From the NCBI RefSeq assembly GCF_039537965.1, contig NZ_BAABBM010000001.1, forward strand, positions 1,488,001 to 1,552,000: 64,000 nucleotides of DNA, read 5' to 3'. Of this stretch, positions 17,056 through 25,735 are shown one piece after another (position 1 is the first letter of the stretch; each line of letters begins with the position of its first letter). The translations under genes and the position numbers were made by a program. Below the pieces are notes generated by a model. That model searched no databases and was not told the origin of the DNA. It saw only the letters and a list, made by a program, of their open reading frames with translations. The stretch comes from Sphingomonas limnosediminicola. Its GTDB lineage: Bacteria; Pseudomonadota; Alphaproteobacteria; Sphingomonadales; Sphingomonadaceae.

Positions 17056-18043
17056 GGCGCTCGCTTGCGCTCATCACCAGCTCGGCAGCGCGCCGAAACA
17101 GGGTCGGGAGCCCGGCCTCGTCGATCCCGGCGACCGGCTGCCACCATCCATCGCCAACCGTCTCGGAAGCGACAATGATATGAAGGTCGAGCGAGAAGTG
17201 CGTAAACACGTGCCGCACCACGCCGATGGAATTAAGGTTCCGCGGCGGAGTCTCGGTCATTTCGCTCGTCGGCAATGCCGCCATGCCGCCGAGCAGGCCC
17301 TTCGCCGGACGGCGCACCAGCCAAACCTGGCCATTCCACTCCGTCCAATAGGCGGCGGCATGCCGGTGAGGACGAACACGCTTCACCTTCGGCGCCGGAA
17401 ACTGCGCTGGCGCCCCACTGGCAAAGGCGGCGCACTCGCTTCGCAGCGGGCACTCCTGGCACGACGGACTTCGCGGCCTACAGATTGTCGCGCCGAGATC
17501 CATCATCGCCTGGATCAGGTCGCCGGGACGCGCCGCCGGCAACATGTCGAGCAGCAAAGGCTCAATGATTTCGCGCGGCGCGTGGCGCAGCCTATGAAGG
17601 CGGGCGATGACGCGTTGGACATTCGTGTCAACGGCAGGCGCCCGCTCACCGAACGCAATCGCCGCAATCGCGGCGGCTGTGTAGGCGCCGATCCCGGGGA
17701 GCTGGCGGAGCTCGACAGATGTGCTGGGAAACCCTCCCCGCTCTGCGACCGCGCGGGCGCAAGCGATCAGGTTCCGCGCCCGGGCATAATAGCCAAGCCC
17801 CGCCCATTCGGAGAGCACATCCTCGTGGCGCGCAGCCGCCAACGCCTCGATCGTCGGCCAACGCTCGACGAAGCGCTCGAATCTCGGCCGCACGGTCGCC
17901 ACCGTCGTCTGCTGAAGCATCACCTCGCTCAGCCACACGCGATAAGGTTCGGGCGCCGGCTCGCCGGGCGCCGCGCGCCACGGCAAGCGCCTGAAGTTAT
18001 CCACATAATGTTGGATCAGCAGCGCTGCGGTATTGGCGGTCAC
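17045..18043 (-). CDS. mutY: A/G-specific adenine glycosylase MutY
   Basis: Removes adenine mispaired with 8-oxoguanine. The frame is open from 18187, but GTG 18043 is preferred: it leaves about 20 residues before the conserved LPWR, as in characterised MutY, and avoids overlapping the divergent dciA gene. In the 332-residue product, Glu40 lies in the SEVMLQQT motif, the helix-hairpin-helix is LPGIGAYTAAAI (115-126), and catalytic Asp139 is in VDTNVQRV. The iron-sulfur cysteines are Cys188, Cys195, Cys198 and Cys204 (C-X6-C-X2-C-X5-C). The C-terminal Nudix-like 8-oxoG recognition domain is present. Confidence 0.94.
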   Translation of the reverse strand: MTANTAALLIQHYVDNFRRLPWRAAPGEPAPEPYRVWLSEVMLQQTTVATVRPRFERFVERWPTIEALAAARHEDVLSEWAGLGYYARARNLIACARAVAERGGFPSTSVELRQLPGIGAYTAAAIAAIAFGERAPAVDTNVQRVIARLHRLRHAPREIIEPLLLDMLPAARPGDLIQAMMDLGATICRPRSPSCQECPLRSECAAFASGAPAQFPAPKVKRVRPHRHAAAYWTEWNGQVWLVRRPAKGLLGGMAALPTSEMTETPPRNLNSIGVVRHVFTHFSLDLHIIVASETVGDGWWQPVAGIDEAGLPTLFRRAAELVMSASERRAA

Positions 18044-18070
18044 ATATTCGCTATGGCATGCTCGACGTTC

Positions 18071-18622
18071 ATGTCGAAGCGAAAGCAGCCCCAGGAAGAT
18101 TCGCCGCGCAGTTGCCGCGCCCAGGCGGCAGGTGACCTGCTGGGCGCGATCGGCGGCGTTTCCTTCCGCCGCTTTGGCTTCGTCCAAAGCTCGATCGTCA
18201 GCCGCTGGTCCGAGATCGTCGGCGAACGATATTCCAAGGTCTCATCACCCGAATCGATCAAGTTTCCGGCCGGCAAGAAGGTAGGGGGCTGCCTGACCTT
18301 GCTCGTAGACGGGGCCCACGCGCCGCTGATCCAGCATCTGACGCCGATGATCGTCGACCGTGTAAACCGCTTCTTCGGCTATGCCGCGATCAACCGCATC
18401 GTCTTCAAGCAGGGCAAGCCGCCCGCCGCCCCGCCCCGCCCGGAGCGCCCTCAGCTTTTCCCGGTGCCCAAGGAGCTTGGCGAAGGTTTGCGTGAGATCG
18501 CCGATCCCGAGCTTCGCGCCTGCCTGGAGTCGCTTGGCGCAAAAATTGCCGCTACCAGCGGCCCGCCCGCGCTATCCAGCGACGGCGAAGAGCCCATACC
18601 CGTGATCAACCGGAGCAAATGA
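18071..18622 (+). CDS. dciA: DUF721 / DciA-family protein
   Basis: A 183-residue protein beginning MSKRKQPQED; ATG 18053 is an alternative start six codons upstream. The conserved DUF721 domain covers about 20-110 (IVSRWSEIVGERYSKVSSPE, then a KH-like LTLLVDGAHAPLIQHL stretch and VNRFFGYAAI). DciA-type proteins interact with the replicative helicase DnaB and replace DnaC in most bacteria. The C-terminal part is Pro-rich and probably disordered. The gene order mutY-dciA-dsbA-smc is, from memory, common in alphaproteobacteria. A much longer open frame upstream in the same phase is an antisense shadow of mutY and nudC. Confidence 0.85.
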   Translation: MSKRKQPQEDSPRSCRAQAAGDLLGAIGGVSFRRFGFVQSSIVSRWSEIVGERYSKVSSPESIKFPAGKKVGGCLTLLVDGAHAPLIQHLTPMIVDRVNRFFGYAAINRIVFKQGKPPAAPPRPERPQLFPVPKELGEGLREIADPELRACLESLGAKIAATSGPPALSSDGEEPIPVINRSK

Positions 18623-18626
18623 ACCG

Positions 18627-19391
18627 ATGAAGGTCCGCATTCTTCTCGCCGGCGCGATGGCCGCCTTGGCATTGGCCGGCTGCAAAAAGAGCCAAAGTGG
18701 CAGCGAAGGCAGCACGCCAGTCGCCGAAAGCGGCAAGGTGACGATCACGCAGGCCGCACCGCCGCCGGGCGGCACTTGGGGCGACGTGGTCAACGCGACC
18801 ACCGCCGGGTTCATGATGGGTAACCCCGAGGCGAAGGTGAAGCTGGTCGAGATCGGATCTCTGACCTGCCCGCACTGCAAGAAGTTTGAGGAAGAAGGCG
18901 CGCCCAAGCTCATCGAAAAATATGTGAAGAATGGCCAGGTCAGCTGGGAATTCCGGCCTTACGTCATTCACGGGCCGCTCGACATGGCAGCCAACATCAT
19001 CGCCCGCTGCAATGGCCCGAAGTCATTCTTCCCGCTGAGCATGGCCTTTTACAAGGATCAGACGGCCTTTTTGGACAAGATCCAGGCGGTTCCGCAGGAC
19101 AAGCTCGCAGAGACCCAAAACCTGCCGACGAACCAGGTGTTCGTGCAGATGGCGAACCTGATGGGCCTGCAGGATTGGGCGGCCGCACGGGGCGTGCCGC
19201 AGGCCAAGAGCAACCAGTGCCTCGCCGACCAGAAGATGATCGACAATGAGGTTCAGTTCACCGCCGACGTCAGCAATCAATATCCAGAATTCTCCGGCAC
19301 GCCCGCGTTCATCATCAACGGCAAGATGGCCGACAAGGACGTGACCGAGTTCGAGAAGCTCGATCCGTTGCTCGAGGCTGCGGTAAAATGA
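18627..19391 (+). CDS. DsbA-family thioredoxin-fold lipoprotein
   Basis: A 254-residue thiol-disulfide protein starting 4 bp after dciA. The N-terminus is a lipoprotein signal with LAGC, so Cys19 is the likely lipidated residue, followed by KKSQSGSEGS as a tether. The active site is CPHC (81-84) in GSLTCPHCKKFEEE, and a cis-Pro loop lies in GTPAFIINGK. Two further Cys (in IARCNG and SNQCLAD) may form a structural disulfide. It is a DsbA-like oxidase or isomerase anchored to the membrane facing the periplasm. Its stop overlaps the start of a second DsbA-like gene as ATGA. Confidence 0.9.
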   Translation: MKVRILLAGAMAALALAGCKKSQSGSEGSTPVAESGKVTITQAAPPPGGTWGDVVNATTAGFMMGNPEAKVKLVEIGSLTCPHCKKFEEEGAPKLIEKYVKNGQVSWEFRPYVIHGPLDMAANIIARCNGPKSFFPLSMAFYKDQTAFLDKIQAVPQDKLAETQNLPTNQVFVQMANLMGLQDWAAARGVPQAKSNQCLADQKMIDNEVQFTADVSNQYPEFSGTPAFIINGKMADKDVTEFEKLDPLLEAAVK

Positions 19392-20095
19392 CGCGCGTCT
19401 GCCGCTTAGTCGCGGCGGCATTGGCGATCACGGTGCCGGCGGGTGCGCTCGTCGCCAAGCCGGCGCCGAAGCGCGCTGTCGCTAAGGTCGACTGGACGCG
19501 GACCTTCGGCACGACGAGCGCTGGCGGCTATGTCGTCGGCAATCCGAAGGCCAAGGTCCAGGTCATCGAATATGGTTCGCTGACCTGCCCGCACTGCCGG
19601 CACTTTGCCGCGACCGCGGTGAAGCCGCTGCTCGCAAATTACGTCCGCACCGGAAAGGCGAGCTACGAGTTCCGCACCTTCGTATTGAACGGGATCGACC
19701 TTGCCGCAACGCTGGTCGCGCGCTGCAATGGGCCGGCGCACTTCTTCCCGATGGCTGACCAGCTTTACGCGACGCAGCCGACGTGGAGCGGAAAGGTCGA
19801 AAAGTTATCGCAGGCGGATCAGGACAAGCTCAACGCTTTGCCCCAGCCGCAGATGATGGTCAGCATCGCGAAGACGACCGGGCTTCTGCCGATTGCGGCA
19901 TCGCACGGCATCCCGACCGCAAAGGCGCAGCAGTGCTTGACCAGCCAGGCACAGGCTGACGGCCTCATGCAGATGATCAAGGGCGGCGAGGAACTTGGCG
20001 TGCAGGGCACCCCGACGATCTTCGTCAACGGCAAGAAAGTGCCGGCGTTCGATTGGGCGTCGCTGGAGCCGTTCCTGAAGGAGGCCGGAAGCTAG
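19388..20095 (+). CDS. DsbA-family periplasmic thiol-disulfide protein
   Basis: A 235-residue paralogue of the preceding lipoprotein with an ordinary signal peptide (hydrophobic 6-21, cleavage near LVAK) instead of a lipobox. The active site is CPHC (67-70) in EYGSLTCPHCRHF; the cis-Pro loop is GTPTIFVNGK. The two extra Cys of the first protein are conserved (VARCNGP, AQQCLTS). The 4-bp ATGA overlap implies coupled translation, giving one tethered and one soluble oxidant. DsbB, encoded at 32149, is a likely reoxidant for one or both. Confidence 0.9.
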   Translation: MTRVCRLVAAALAITVPAGALVAKPAPKRAVAKVDWTRTFGTTSAGGYVVGNPKAKVQVIEYGSLTCPHCRHFAATAVKPLLANYVRTGKASYEFRTFVLNGIDLAATLVARCNGPAHFFPMADQLYATQPTWSGKVEKLSQADQDKLNALPQPQMMVSIAKTTGLLPIAASHGIPTAKAQQCLTSQAQADGLMQMIKGGEELGVQGTPTIFVNGKKVPAFDWASLEPFLKEAGS

Positions 20096-20116
20096 GGTGA
20101 CCGCAGGGGGGCTAAT

Positions 20117-23100
20117 TTGCGCATCCGGCGACTGAAGCTCAGCGGCTTCAAGAGCTTTGTCGAACCCGCCGAGTTGCGGATCGAGCCGGGGCTGACCGGC
20201 GTCGTTGGCCCCAACGGCTGCGGCAAATCCAATCTCCTTGAAGCTATCCGTTGGGCCATGGGCGAATCCAGCCCCAAGTCGCTCCGCGGCGGCGGCATGG
20301 ACGACGTTATTTTTGCCGGCACCGCAACGCGACCACCGCGCGACTTCGCCGAAGTCACGATCCTGTTGGAGCACCAGACTGGCGAGGACGGAGAGCGCGG
20401 CGAAAGCGAGGTCACGCGCCGGATCGAACGCGGGTCAGGCTCGGCCTACCGGCTCGACGGTCGCGATGTCCGCGCCAAGGACATTTCGCTCCTGTTTGCT
20501 GACGCAGCGACCGGTGCGCATTCGCCCGCGCTCGTCAGCCAGGGCAAGATCGGCGCAGTCATTGCCGCCAAGCCGGTGGAGCGGCGTCAGCTACTTGAAG
20601 AAGCAGCCGGCATTTCGGGGCTCCACGCGCGACGCAAGGACGCCGAGCAGAAGCTGCGCGCGACCGAGGCCAACCTCGCCCGGCTCGGCGAGATCCTCAG
20701 CGATCAGGAACAGCGCGCGTCGCAGCTGCGGCGGCAGGCGCGGGCAGCGGAGCGCTACCGCAAACTCACCGACCAGATCCGCGCGGTCGAAGCGCGTTTG
20801 CTCCACGCCCGCTGGGCCGAGGCGGAACGGACAGCCGCAGCCGCCAATGCCGAAGCGAAGGCCGCTGGCGAGCAGGTAACATCTATCCAGGCTGCAATCG
20901 TCGAGGCGCATGCCGCGCAGGACCGAGCGAACGCCGCGCTGGCCGAGAAGCGCAAAGCTCTGGAGGACCTTCGTGAGCATGGTCACGAACTGGCGCACCA
21001 GCTCGCCGCCGCTCGCGCACGCCGCGACACCGTTGCCCGCAGGCTTGCCGAGATCGACCGGCTCGATGATTCGCTGTCCGGCGACATCGCGCGCGAGGAA
21101 GCGCTTCAGAACGATGCCGGGCGAACCATCGCACAGCTGGAGGACGAGCGGACTGCGATCGAGCAGCGTCTGGCCGACAGCGAGAACCATGCTGCGCGGA
21201 TCGCGACCGAGCTGAGCACGGCGGAGACCGCTTCGCGGGAAGCAGAAGCGGCCCTCGCCGAAATCCTCGCGCGGCAGGCGGCGATGCGTGCCGAACGGCG
21301 CGTCGCCGAGGCTGCACTCGAGGCGGCGCGCGCACAGCGCGCCCGCACCGAGCAGGAGCGAAACAAGCTCGCCGAGCAGCTCGCTTCGCTTGGCGACGGC
21401 AGTGAGGAAGTGCGTGCGCGAAGCGAAGCGGAGGCTAAAGCGAAGGCCGCTGCGCAAGCGCTCGCGATCGCCGAACAGCAGCGGGTCGATGCCGAACAGG
21501 GGCGTTCGGCCGCCGCCGAAGCCCGCGATGGCGCCGAGAGCAAGCTTGCCGCCGCGCGCGCGGCAGCCTCTGCAGCGAAGTCGGAGCATGATGCCTTGGC
21601 ACGCGCGCTCGACCAAGGCGGCGGGGCGGCGATCGCCAGCCTGAAGGCCGAGCCGGGATACGAACGGGCGCTCGCTGCTGCACTTGGCGAGGACGCGGAC
21701 GCAGCGGTCGGCGAAGGCGACAGTCCGCGCCGCTGGCAGGGTAGCGAAACGCTTGCGTCCGATCCCGCCTTGCCGGCCGGCACCGATTGCCTGGCTGATC
21801 GCGCGACGGCTCCGGCCCAGCTATTGCGGCGCTTGCGGCAAGTAGCCGTCGTTGAGCAGGACAATGGGCAGCCTCTCGCCGTTGGCCAGAGGCTCGTTAC
21901 CCTCGACGGCCGGCTGCGGCGGTGGGATGGCTTCGTCGCAGAAGTTTCGGGCGCCGCAGCCGCTGAGCGGCTCCTTCGGGTGAACCGCCTCGCATCACTG
22001 GCGGCAGAACTGCCGTCGTTGCAGAGCAAAGTTGAATCGGCGTCCGGCGAGCGCGACGCGGCCATGGCGCAAATGGAGCAATGCCGCACTGCGGCCGAGC
22101 AAGCGCGCAACGCGGCGCTGTCGGCAGAACGCGATGCGCGCGACGCCACGCGGGCGGGCGACGCGGCGTCCACTGCCCTGGAGCGCATCGAGGCGCAGCG
22201 CGCGGGGCTTTCACAGCGGCAGGCGGACCTCGAACCCGTTATGGAGGCCGCAAGCGCGGCAGTTGCGTCTGCAGAGCGCGCGCTTGGCGCGCTTCCTGAT
22301 CCCGCGGCGCTCGAGCATAAGGTCGAAGGTGCGCGAGGCCGGGCCGCCACGGCCGCTTCTCAGGTTGCCGACAAGAGGGCGGAGGCTGCGATGAAGGCGC
22401 GCGAAACCGCCGCCGATCGCGAACGCTTGAGCGCCGCATCGCGTGAGCAAGGCGACTGGCGCAAGCGGCAAGCTGACGCAGAGAAGCGTCTGGGCAGCGC
22501 GCGGGAACGGCAGACGCAGCAAAGCGCCGAGCGGGCGGAGCTCGAAAAGGAGCCAGCCGAACTCGACGCGCAGATCGGTGCGTTTGAACGCGCCAACAGC
22601 GAAAGCCAGGTCAAGGTGGGCGAAGCGGCGTCTGCCGAGCGCGCCGCCGAGGAAGCGGTGGTTTCGGCCGGCTCGGAAGTCTCTGCTGCGAATGAGCGGG
22701 TCGCGGACGCCCGCGAGCGCCGCGCCGCCGCCTCCGCTCGCGCCGAGGCGCAGCAGGCTCGCGCCACGGAGCTTGCTGCGACCAGCGTCGATCGCTTCGA
22801 ATGCGTCCCGCAGCGGCTGCCTGAAAAGCTGGGCTTCGATGCCGATGTCGTCCGCGACGCCAATGTCGAGTCCGCCGATCTTGAACGGCTGACGGCAGAA
22901 CGCGAGCGGATCGGGCCCGTGAACCTGGTCGCCGAGCAGGAGCTCGCCGAGCTCGACGAATCGAGGACCAAGGGCGCCGAGGAGGCCGAAGAATTGACCC
23001 AGGCGATCAATCGCCTGCGCGGATCGATCGGCAACCTTAACCGCGAAGGCCGGATTCGGCTGCTCGAAGCCTATGAGAGGGTCGACGCCCACTTCCGTCG

Positions 23101-23536
23101 CCTGTTCACGACGCTGTTCGACGGCGGCCAGGCGCATCTGGAGCTCGTTGAAAGTGACGATCCGCTGGAGGCCGGCCTCGAGATCATGGCGCAGCCCCCG
23201 GGGAAGCGCCTGTCGACGCTGACCCTCCTTTCCGGCGGAGAGCAAGCACTGACGGCGGTGGCCCTGATCTTCGCCTTGTTCCTGACCAACCCGGCGCCGA
23301 TTTGCGTGCTCGACGAAGTCGATGCCCCGCTCGACGACGCCAATGTGGAGCGCTTCTGCGAACTGCTCCACCGCATGACGCAGGAAACGGATACCCGCTA
23401 CCTCATCGTTACGCACAACGCCGTGACGATGAGCCGGATGGACCGGCTCTACGGCGTTACGATGATCGAAAAGGGCGTCAGCCGCCTCGTATCCGTCGAC
23501 CTGGGAGGTGCGGAAACGCTGCTCGCAGCAGAGTGA
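20117..23536 (+). CDS. smc: Chromosome segregation ATPase SMC
   Basis: A 1139-residue SMC protein that organises and segregates chromosomes with ScpAB. The start is TTG 20117, preceded by AGGGGG; it places MRIRRLKLSGFKSF at the expected N-terminus. Walker A is GPNGCGKSN (31-39). Two long Ala/Glu/Arg-rich coiled coils (about 170-490 and 640-920) flank a hinge around 495-620 that is shorter and less conserved than usual. The ABC signature LSGGEQ is at 1038-1043 and Walker B is ICVLDE at about 1062-1067. The gene is probably cotranscribed with the upstream dciA-dsbA genes (21-bp gap). Confidence 0.96.
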   Translation: MRIRRLKLSGFKSFVEPAELRIEPGLTGVVGPNGCGKSNLLEAIRWAMGESSPKSLRGGGMDDVIFAGTATRPPRDFAEVTILLEHQTGEDGERGESEVTRRIERGSGSAYRLDGRDVRAKDISLLFADAATGAHSPALVSQGKIGAVIAAKPVERRQLLEEAAGISGLHARRKDAEQKLRATEANLARLGEILSDQEQRASQLRRQARAAERYRKLTDQIRAVEARLLHARWAEAERTAAAANAEAKAAGEQVTSIQAAIVEAHAAQDRANAALAEKRKALEDLREHGHELAHQLAAARARRDTVARRLAEIDRLDDSLSGDIAREEALQNDAGRTIAQLEDERTAIEQRLADSENHAARIATELSTAETASREAEAALAEILARQAAMRAERRVAEAALEAARAQRARTEQERNKLAEQLASLGDGSEEVRARSEAEAKAKAAAQALAIAEQQRVDAEQGRSAAAEARDGAESKLAAARAAASAAKSEHDALARALDQGGGAAIASLKAEPGYERALAAALGEDADAAVGEGDSPRRWQGSETLASDPALPAGTDCLADRATAPAQLLRRLRQVAVVEQDNGQPLAVGQRLVTLDGRLRRWDGFVAEVSGAAAAERLLRVNRLASLAAELPSLQSKVESASGERDAAMAQMEQCRTAAEQARNAALSAERDARDATRAGDAASTALERIEAQRAGLSQRQADLEPVMEAASAAVASAERALGALPDPAALEHKVEGARGRAATAASQVADKRAEAAMKARETAADRERLSAASREQGDWRKRQADAEKRLGSARERQTQQSAERAELEKEPAELDAQIGAFERANSESQVKVGEAASAERAAEEAVVSAGSEVSAANERVADARERRAAASARAEAQQARATELAATSVDRFECVPQRLPEKLGFDADVVRDANVESADLERLTAERERIGPVNLVAEQELAELDESRTKGAEEAEELTQAINRLRGSIGNLNREGRIRLLEAYERVDAHFRRLFTTLFDGGQAHLELVESDDPLEAGLEIMAQPPGKRLSTLTLLSGGEQALTAVALIFALFLTNPAPICVLDEVDAPLDDANVERFCELLHRMTQETDTRYLIVTHNAVTMSRMDRLYGVTMIEKGVSRLVSVDLGGAETLLAAE

Positions 23537-23549
23537 TCAATCCGCTATT

Positions 23550-23568
23550 GCGAATGACTATCATTAAC
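23550..23568 (+). promoter_or_regulatory. Fur-like iron box upstream of the siderophore receptor
   Basis: A 9-1-9 imperfect palindrome with halves GCGAATGAC and ATCATTAAC. It matches the classical 19-bp Fur consensus at 14 positions by my count. It ends 34 bp before the receptor start, where it could overlap the promoter and repress under iron-replete conditions. It lies in the 66-bp gap after smc. Confidence 0.55.
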
Positions 23569-23602
23569 ACTAAACCCCTTTGCATCGTCCAAAGGGGAAA
23601 CA

Positions 23603-25735
23603 ATGACTCGCCTGCTTGCCGGTTCAATTGCCGTACTTCTCGCCTGCAGCGCCGGGCGCGCCTTCGCCGCTGACGCTGCTGCAGATGCCGGAACGGCCGA
23701 TGCCGGGGACAAAGGGACGATTACGGTAACAGGGCAGCGCGTGCAGTATGGCGTTCGAAAGACGAGCACTGCAACTAAGACGAACACTGACATCAAGGAC
23801 ATCCCTCAGGCGCTGACGGTCATCACCGCTGCGCAAATCGGAGATCAGCAACTGCGGTCTGTTTCGGACCTCCTCAATTTCGTGCCCGGCGCCTCCTACA
23901 ATTCAGGTGAAGGCAATCGCGACACGCTGGTGCTGCGCGGCAATTCCAGCACCGCCGATTTCTTCGTCGATGGCGTGCGCGACGACGTCCAGTATTTCCG
24001 CGACTTCTACAACGTCGACCGCGTCGAGGTGCTCAAAGGCCCCAACGCCATGATCTTCGGTCGAGGCGGTGGTGGCGGCATCATCAACCGCGTGCTCAAG
24101 CGGCCGAGGTTCAACACCGCGCGGTCGCTAGCGGCGTCGGGCGACGGCTTCGGCGGGTTCCGCCTCGCCGGCGACGCCGATCAGCCTCTCAGTGGCACCG
24201 TCGATGTCCGACTCAACGGTATGTACGAGAACGGCAATAGCTTTCGCCGCCATGTCGACCTGAAGCGCTATGGCATCAACCCGACCGCCGCGCTGATGAT
24301 CGGCCCGGACACGCGCATCGACCTCTCGTACGAATATTTCCACGACCGCCGCACCGCGGATCGTGGCGTGCCGTCGCTGGCCGGCGAGCCGGTTCGCGGA
24401 TTCACCCGCACCTTCTTCGGCGACCCGAACGACAGCTACGCACGGGTCAGTGCAAACGTCGCGACGCTCGGCATCGAACACAGCTTCAACGAGGGCCTGA
24501 CGCTGCGAAACCGCACGATGTTCGGCAACTTCGCGAAATTCTACCAAAACATCTTCGCCAACAGTGCTGTCCTGCCGGCGACAGCGACGCTGCCCGAACG
24601 CGTCCGTCTTGGCGCGTATAACAACCGCAACGACCGCACGAACCTCTTCAGCCAGACCGATCTGATCTGGGAGAACCGTCTCGCCGGCATCGACCAGACA
24701 CTGCTCGTCGGCTTCGAAATCGGCCATCAGAAGTCACGCAATCTCCGCAACACGGGCATCTTATCCGGATCCAAGCTCATCGATGGCAATGCGGTGCCGC
24801 TTAGCGATCCCACCGTCGACGTCGAAGCCGTGTGGGCGCCGATTGCCAGCGATGCCAACAATCGGGTCAAAGCAAGTGTCGCCGCAGCCTACATCCAGGA
24901 GCAGCTGCGCCCAGCGAGTTGGCTCGAGATCGTCGCCGGGATTCGCTTCGATAGCTTCAACACCCATGTCGACGACCTGCGGCCGACGAGCCCCGGCACG
25001 TTCAACCGTCGCGACAGCCTCTGGTCTCCGCGCCTCGGAATCGTCTTCAAGCCGGCCGACAATCTGTCGATCTACACGAGCTACAGCCGTTCCTATTTAC
25101 CGCAATCGGGAGACCAGTTCAGCGGCCTCACCAGCATCACGAAAGGCCTTACACCGGAGCGCTTCGACAATTACGAAGCGGGCGCGAAGTGGGAGATTTT
25201 CGATGGCCTGCTGGCGACAGCGGCGCTCTACCAGCTCGATCGCACCAACACCCGCGCGACCGATCCCACCGACCCGACGCGTATCGTGCTCACCGGCGCC
25301 CAGCGCAGCCGCGGCATCGAGCTCGGGCTCGAGCGTAGCATCACCAGCCGCTGGCTCGTCTCGGCGGGCTACTCACTCCAAAAGGCGGAGATATCCAAGA
25401 CCACGACTGCTGCGTCAGCCGGCCGCGAAGTGCCGCTCGTCCCGCGCCACAGCCTCTCACTTTGGAACCGCTATGACCTGACCAAACAGTTCGGCGTCGG
25501 CGTCGGCCTGATCGCTCGATCGAAGACCTACGCGACTATCAGCAACGCGGTGAAGCTGCCTGCCTACGCCCGCGTCGATGGCGCCCTCTTCTACACACTG
25601 CCGCGCGGGGTCGAGGCGCAGATCAACTTGGAGAACCTCCTTGGCGCGCACTATTTCCCGACCGCCAACGCCGATAACAATATCGCGCCGGGCGCACCCC
25701 GCACGATCAAGGCCACCGTCGGCTACAGCTTCTAG
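23603..25735 (+). CDS. TonB-dependent siderophore receptor
   Basis: A 710-residue outer-membrane receptor. The signal peptide ends near AFAAD (about 23). The plug domain (about 60-165) contains DIPQALTVITAAQI, LRGNSSTADFFVDGVRDD and VEVLKGPNAMIFGRGGGGG, the usual siderophore-receptor plug landmarks. The rest is a 22-strand barrel ending in Phe (ATVGYSF), the outer-membrane insertion signal. Together with the Fur-like box upstream this points to ferric siderophore uptake, similar to FhuE/FcuA-type receptors; the exact siderophore cannot be read. The stop shares a CTAG with the convergent udgX stop. Confidence 0.92.
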   Translation: MTRLLAGSIAVLLACSAGRAFAADAAADAGTADAGDKGTITVTGQRVQYGVRKTSTATKTNTDIKDIPQALTVITAAQIGDQQLRSVSDLLNFVPGASYNSGEGNRDTLVLRGNSSTADFFVDGVRDDVQYFRDFYNVDRVEVLKGPNAMIFGRGGGGGIINRVLKRPRFNTARSLAASGDGFGGFRLAGDADQPLSGTVDVRLNGMYENGNSFRRHVDLKRYGINPTAALMIGPDTRIDLSYEYFHDRRTADRGVPSLAGEPVRGFTRTFFGDPNDSYARVSANVATLGIEHSFNEGLTLRNRTMFGNFAKFYQNIFANSAVLPATATLPERVRLGAYNNRNDRTNLFSQTDLIWENRLAGIDQTLLVGFEIGHQKSRNLRNTGILSGSKLIDGNAVPLSDPTVDVEAVWAPIASDANNRVKASVAAAYIQEQLRPASWLEIVAGIRFDSFNTHVDDLRPTSPGTFNRRDSLWSPRLGIVFKPADNLSIYTSYSRSYLPQSGDQFSGLTSITKGLTPERFDNYEAGAKWEIFDGLLATAALYQLDRTNTRATDPTDPTRIVLTGAQRSRGIELGLERSITSRWLVSAGYSLQKAEISKTTTAASAGREVPLVPRHSLSLWNRYDLTKQFGVGVGLIARSKTYATISNAVKLPAYARVDGALFYTLPRGVEAQINLENLLGAHYFPTANADNNIAPGAPRTIKATVGYSF

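Noticed and set aside
16577..18070. Long plus-strand frame of about 500 codons upstream of and in phase with dciA
   Set aside because: It is antisense to nudC and mutY, has an Arg/Pro/Gly-rich shadow composition and no start signals; only the dciA part from 18053/18071 is real.
21106..23416. Two minus-strand frames of about 400 codons
   Set aside because: Antisense to smc coiled coils; the Ala/Ser/Arg-rich composition is the complement of the coiled-coil codons.
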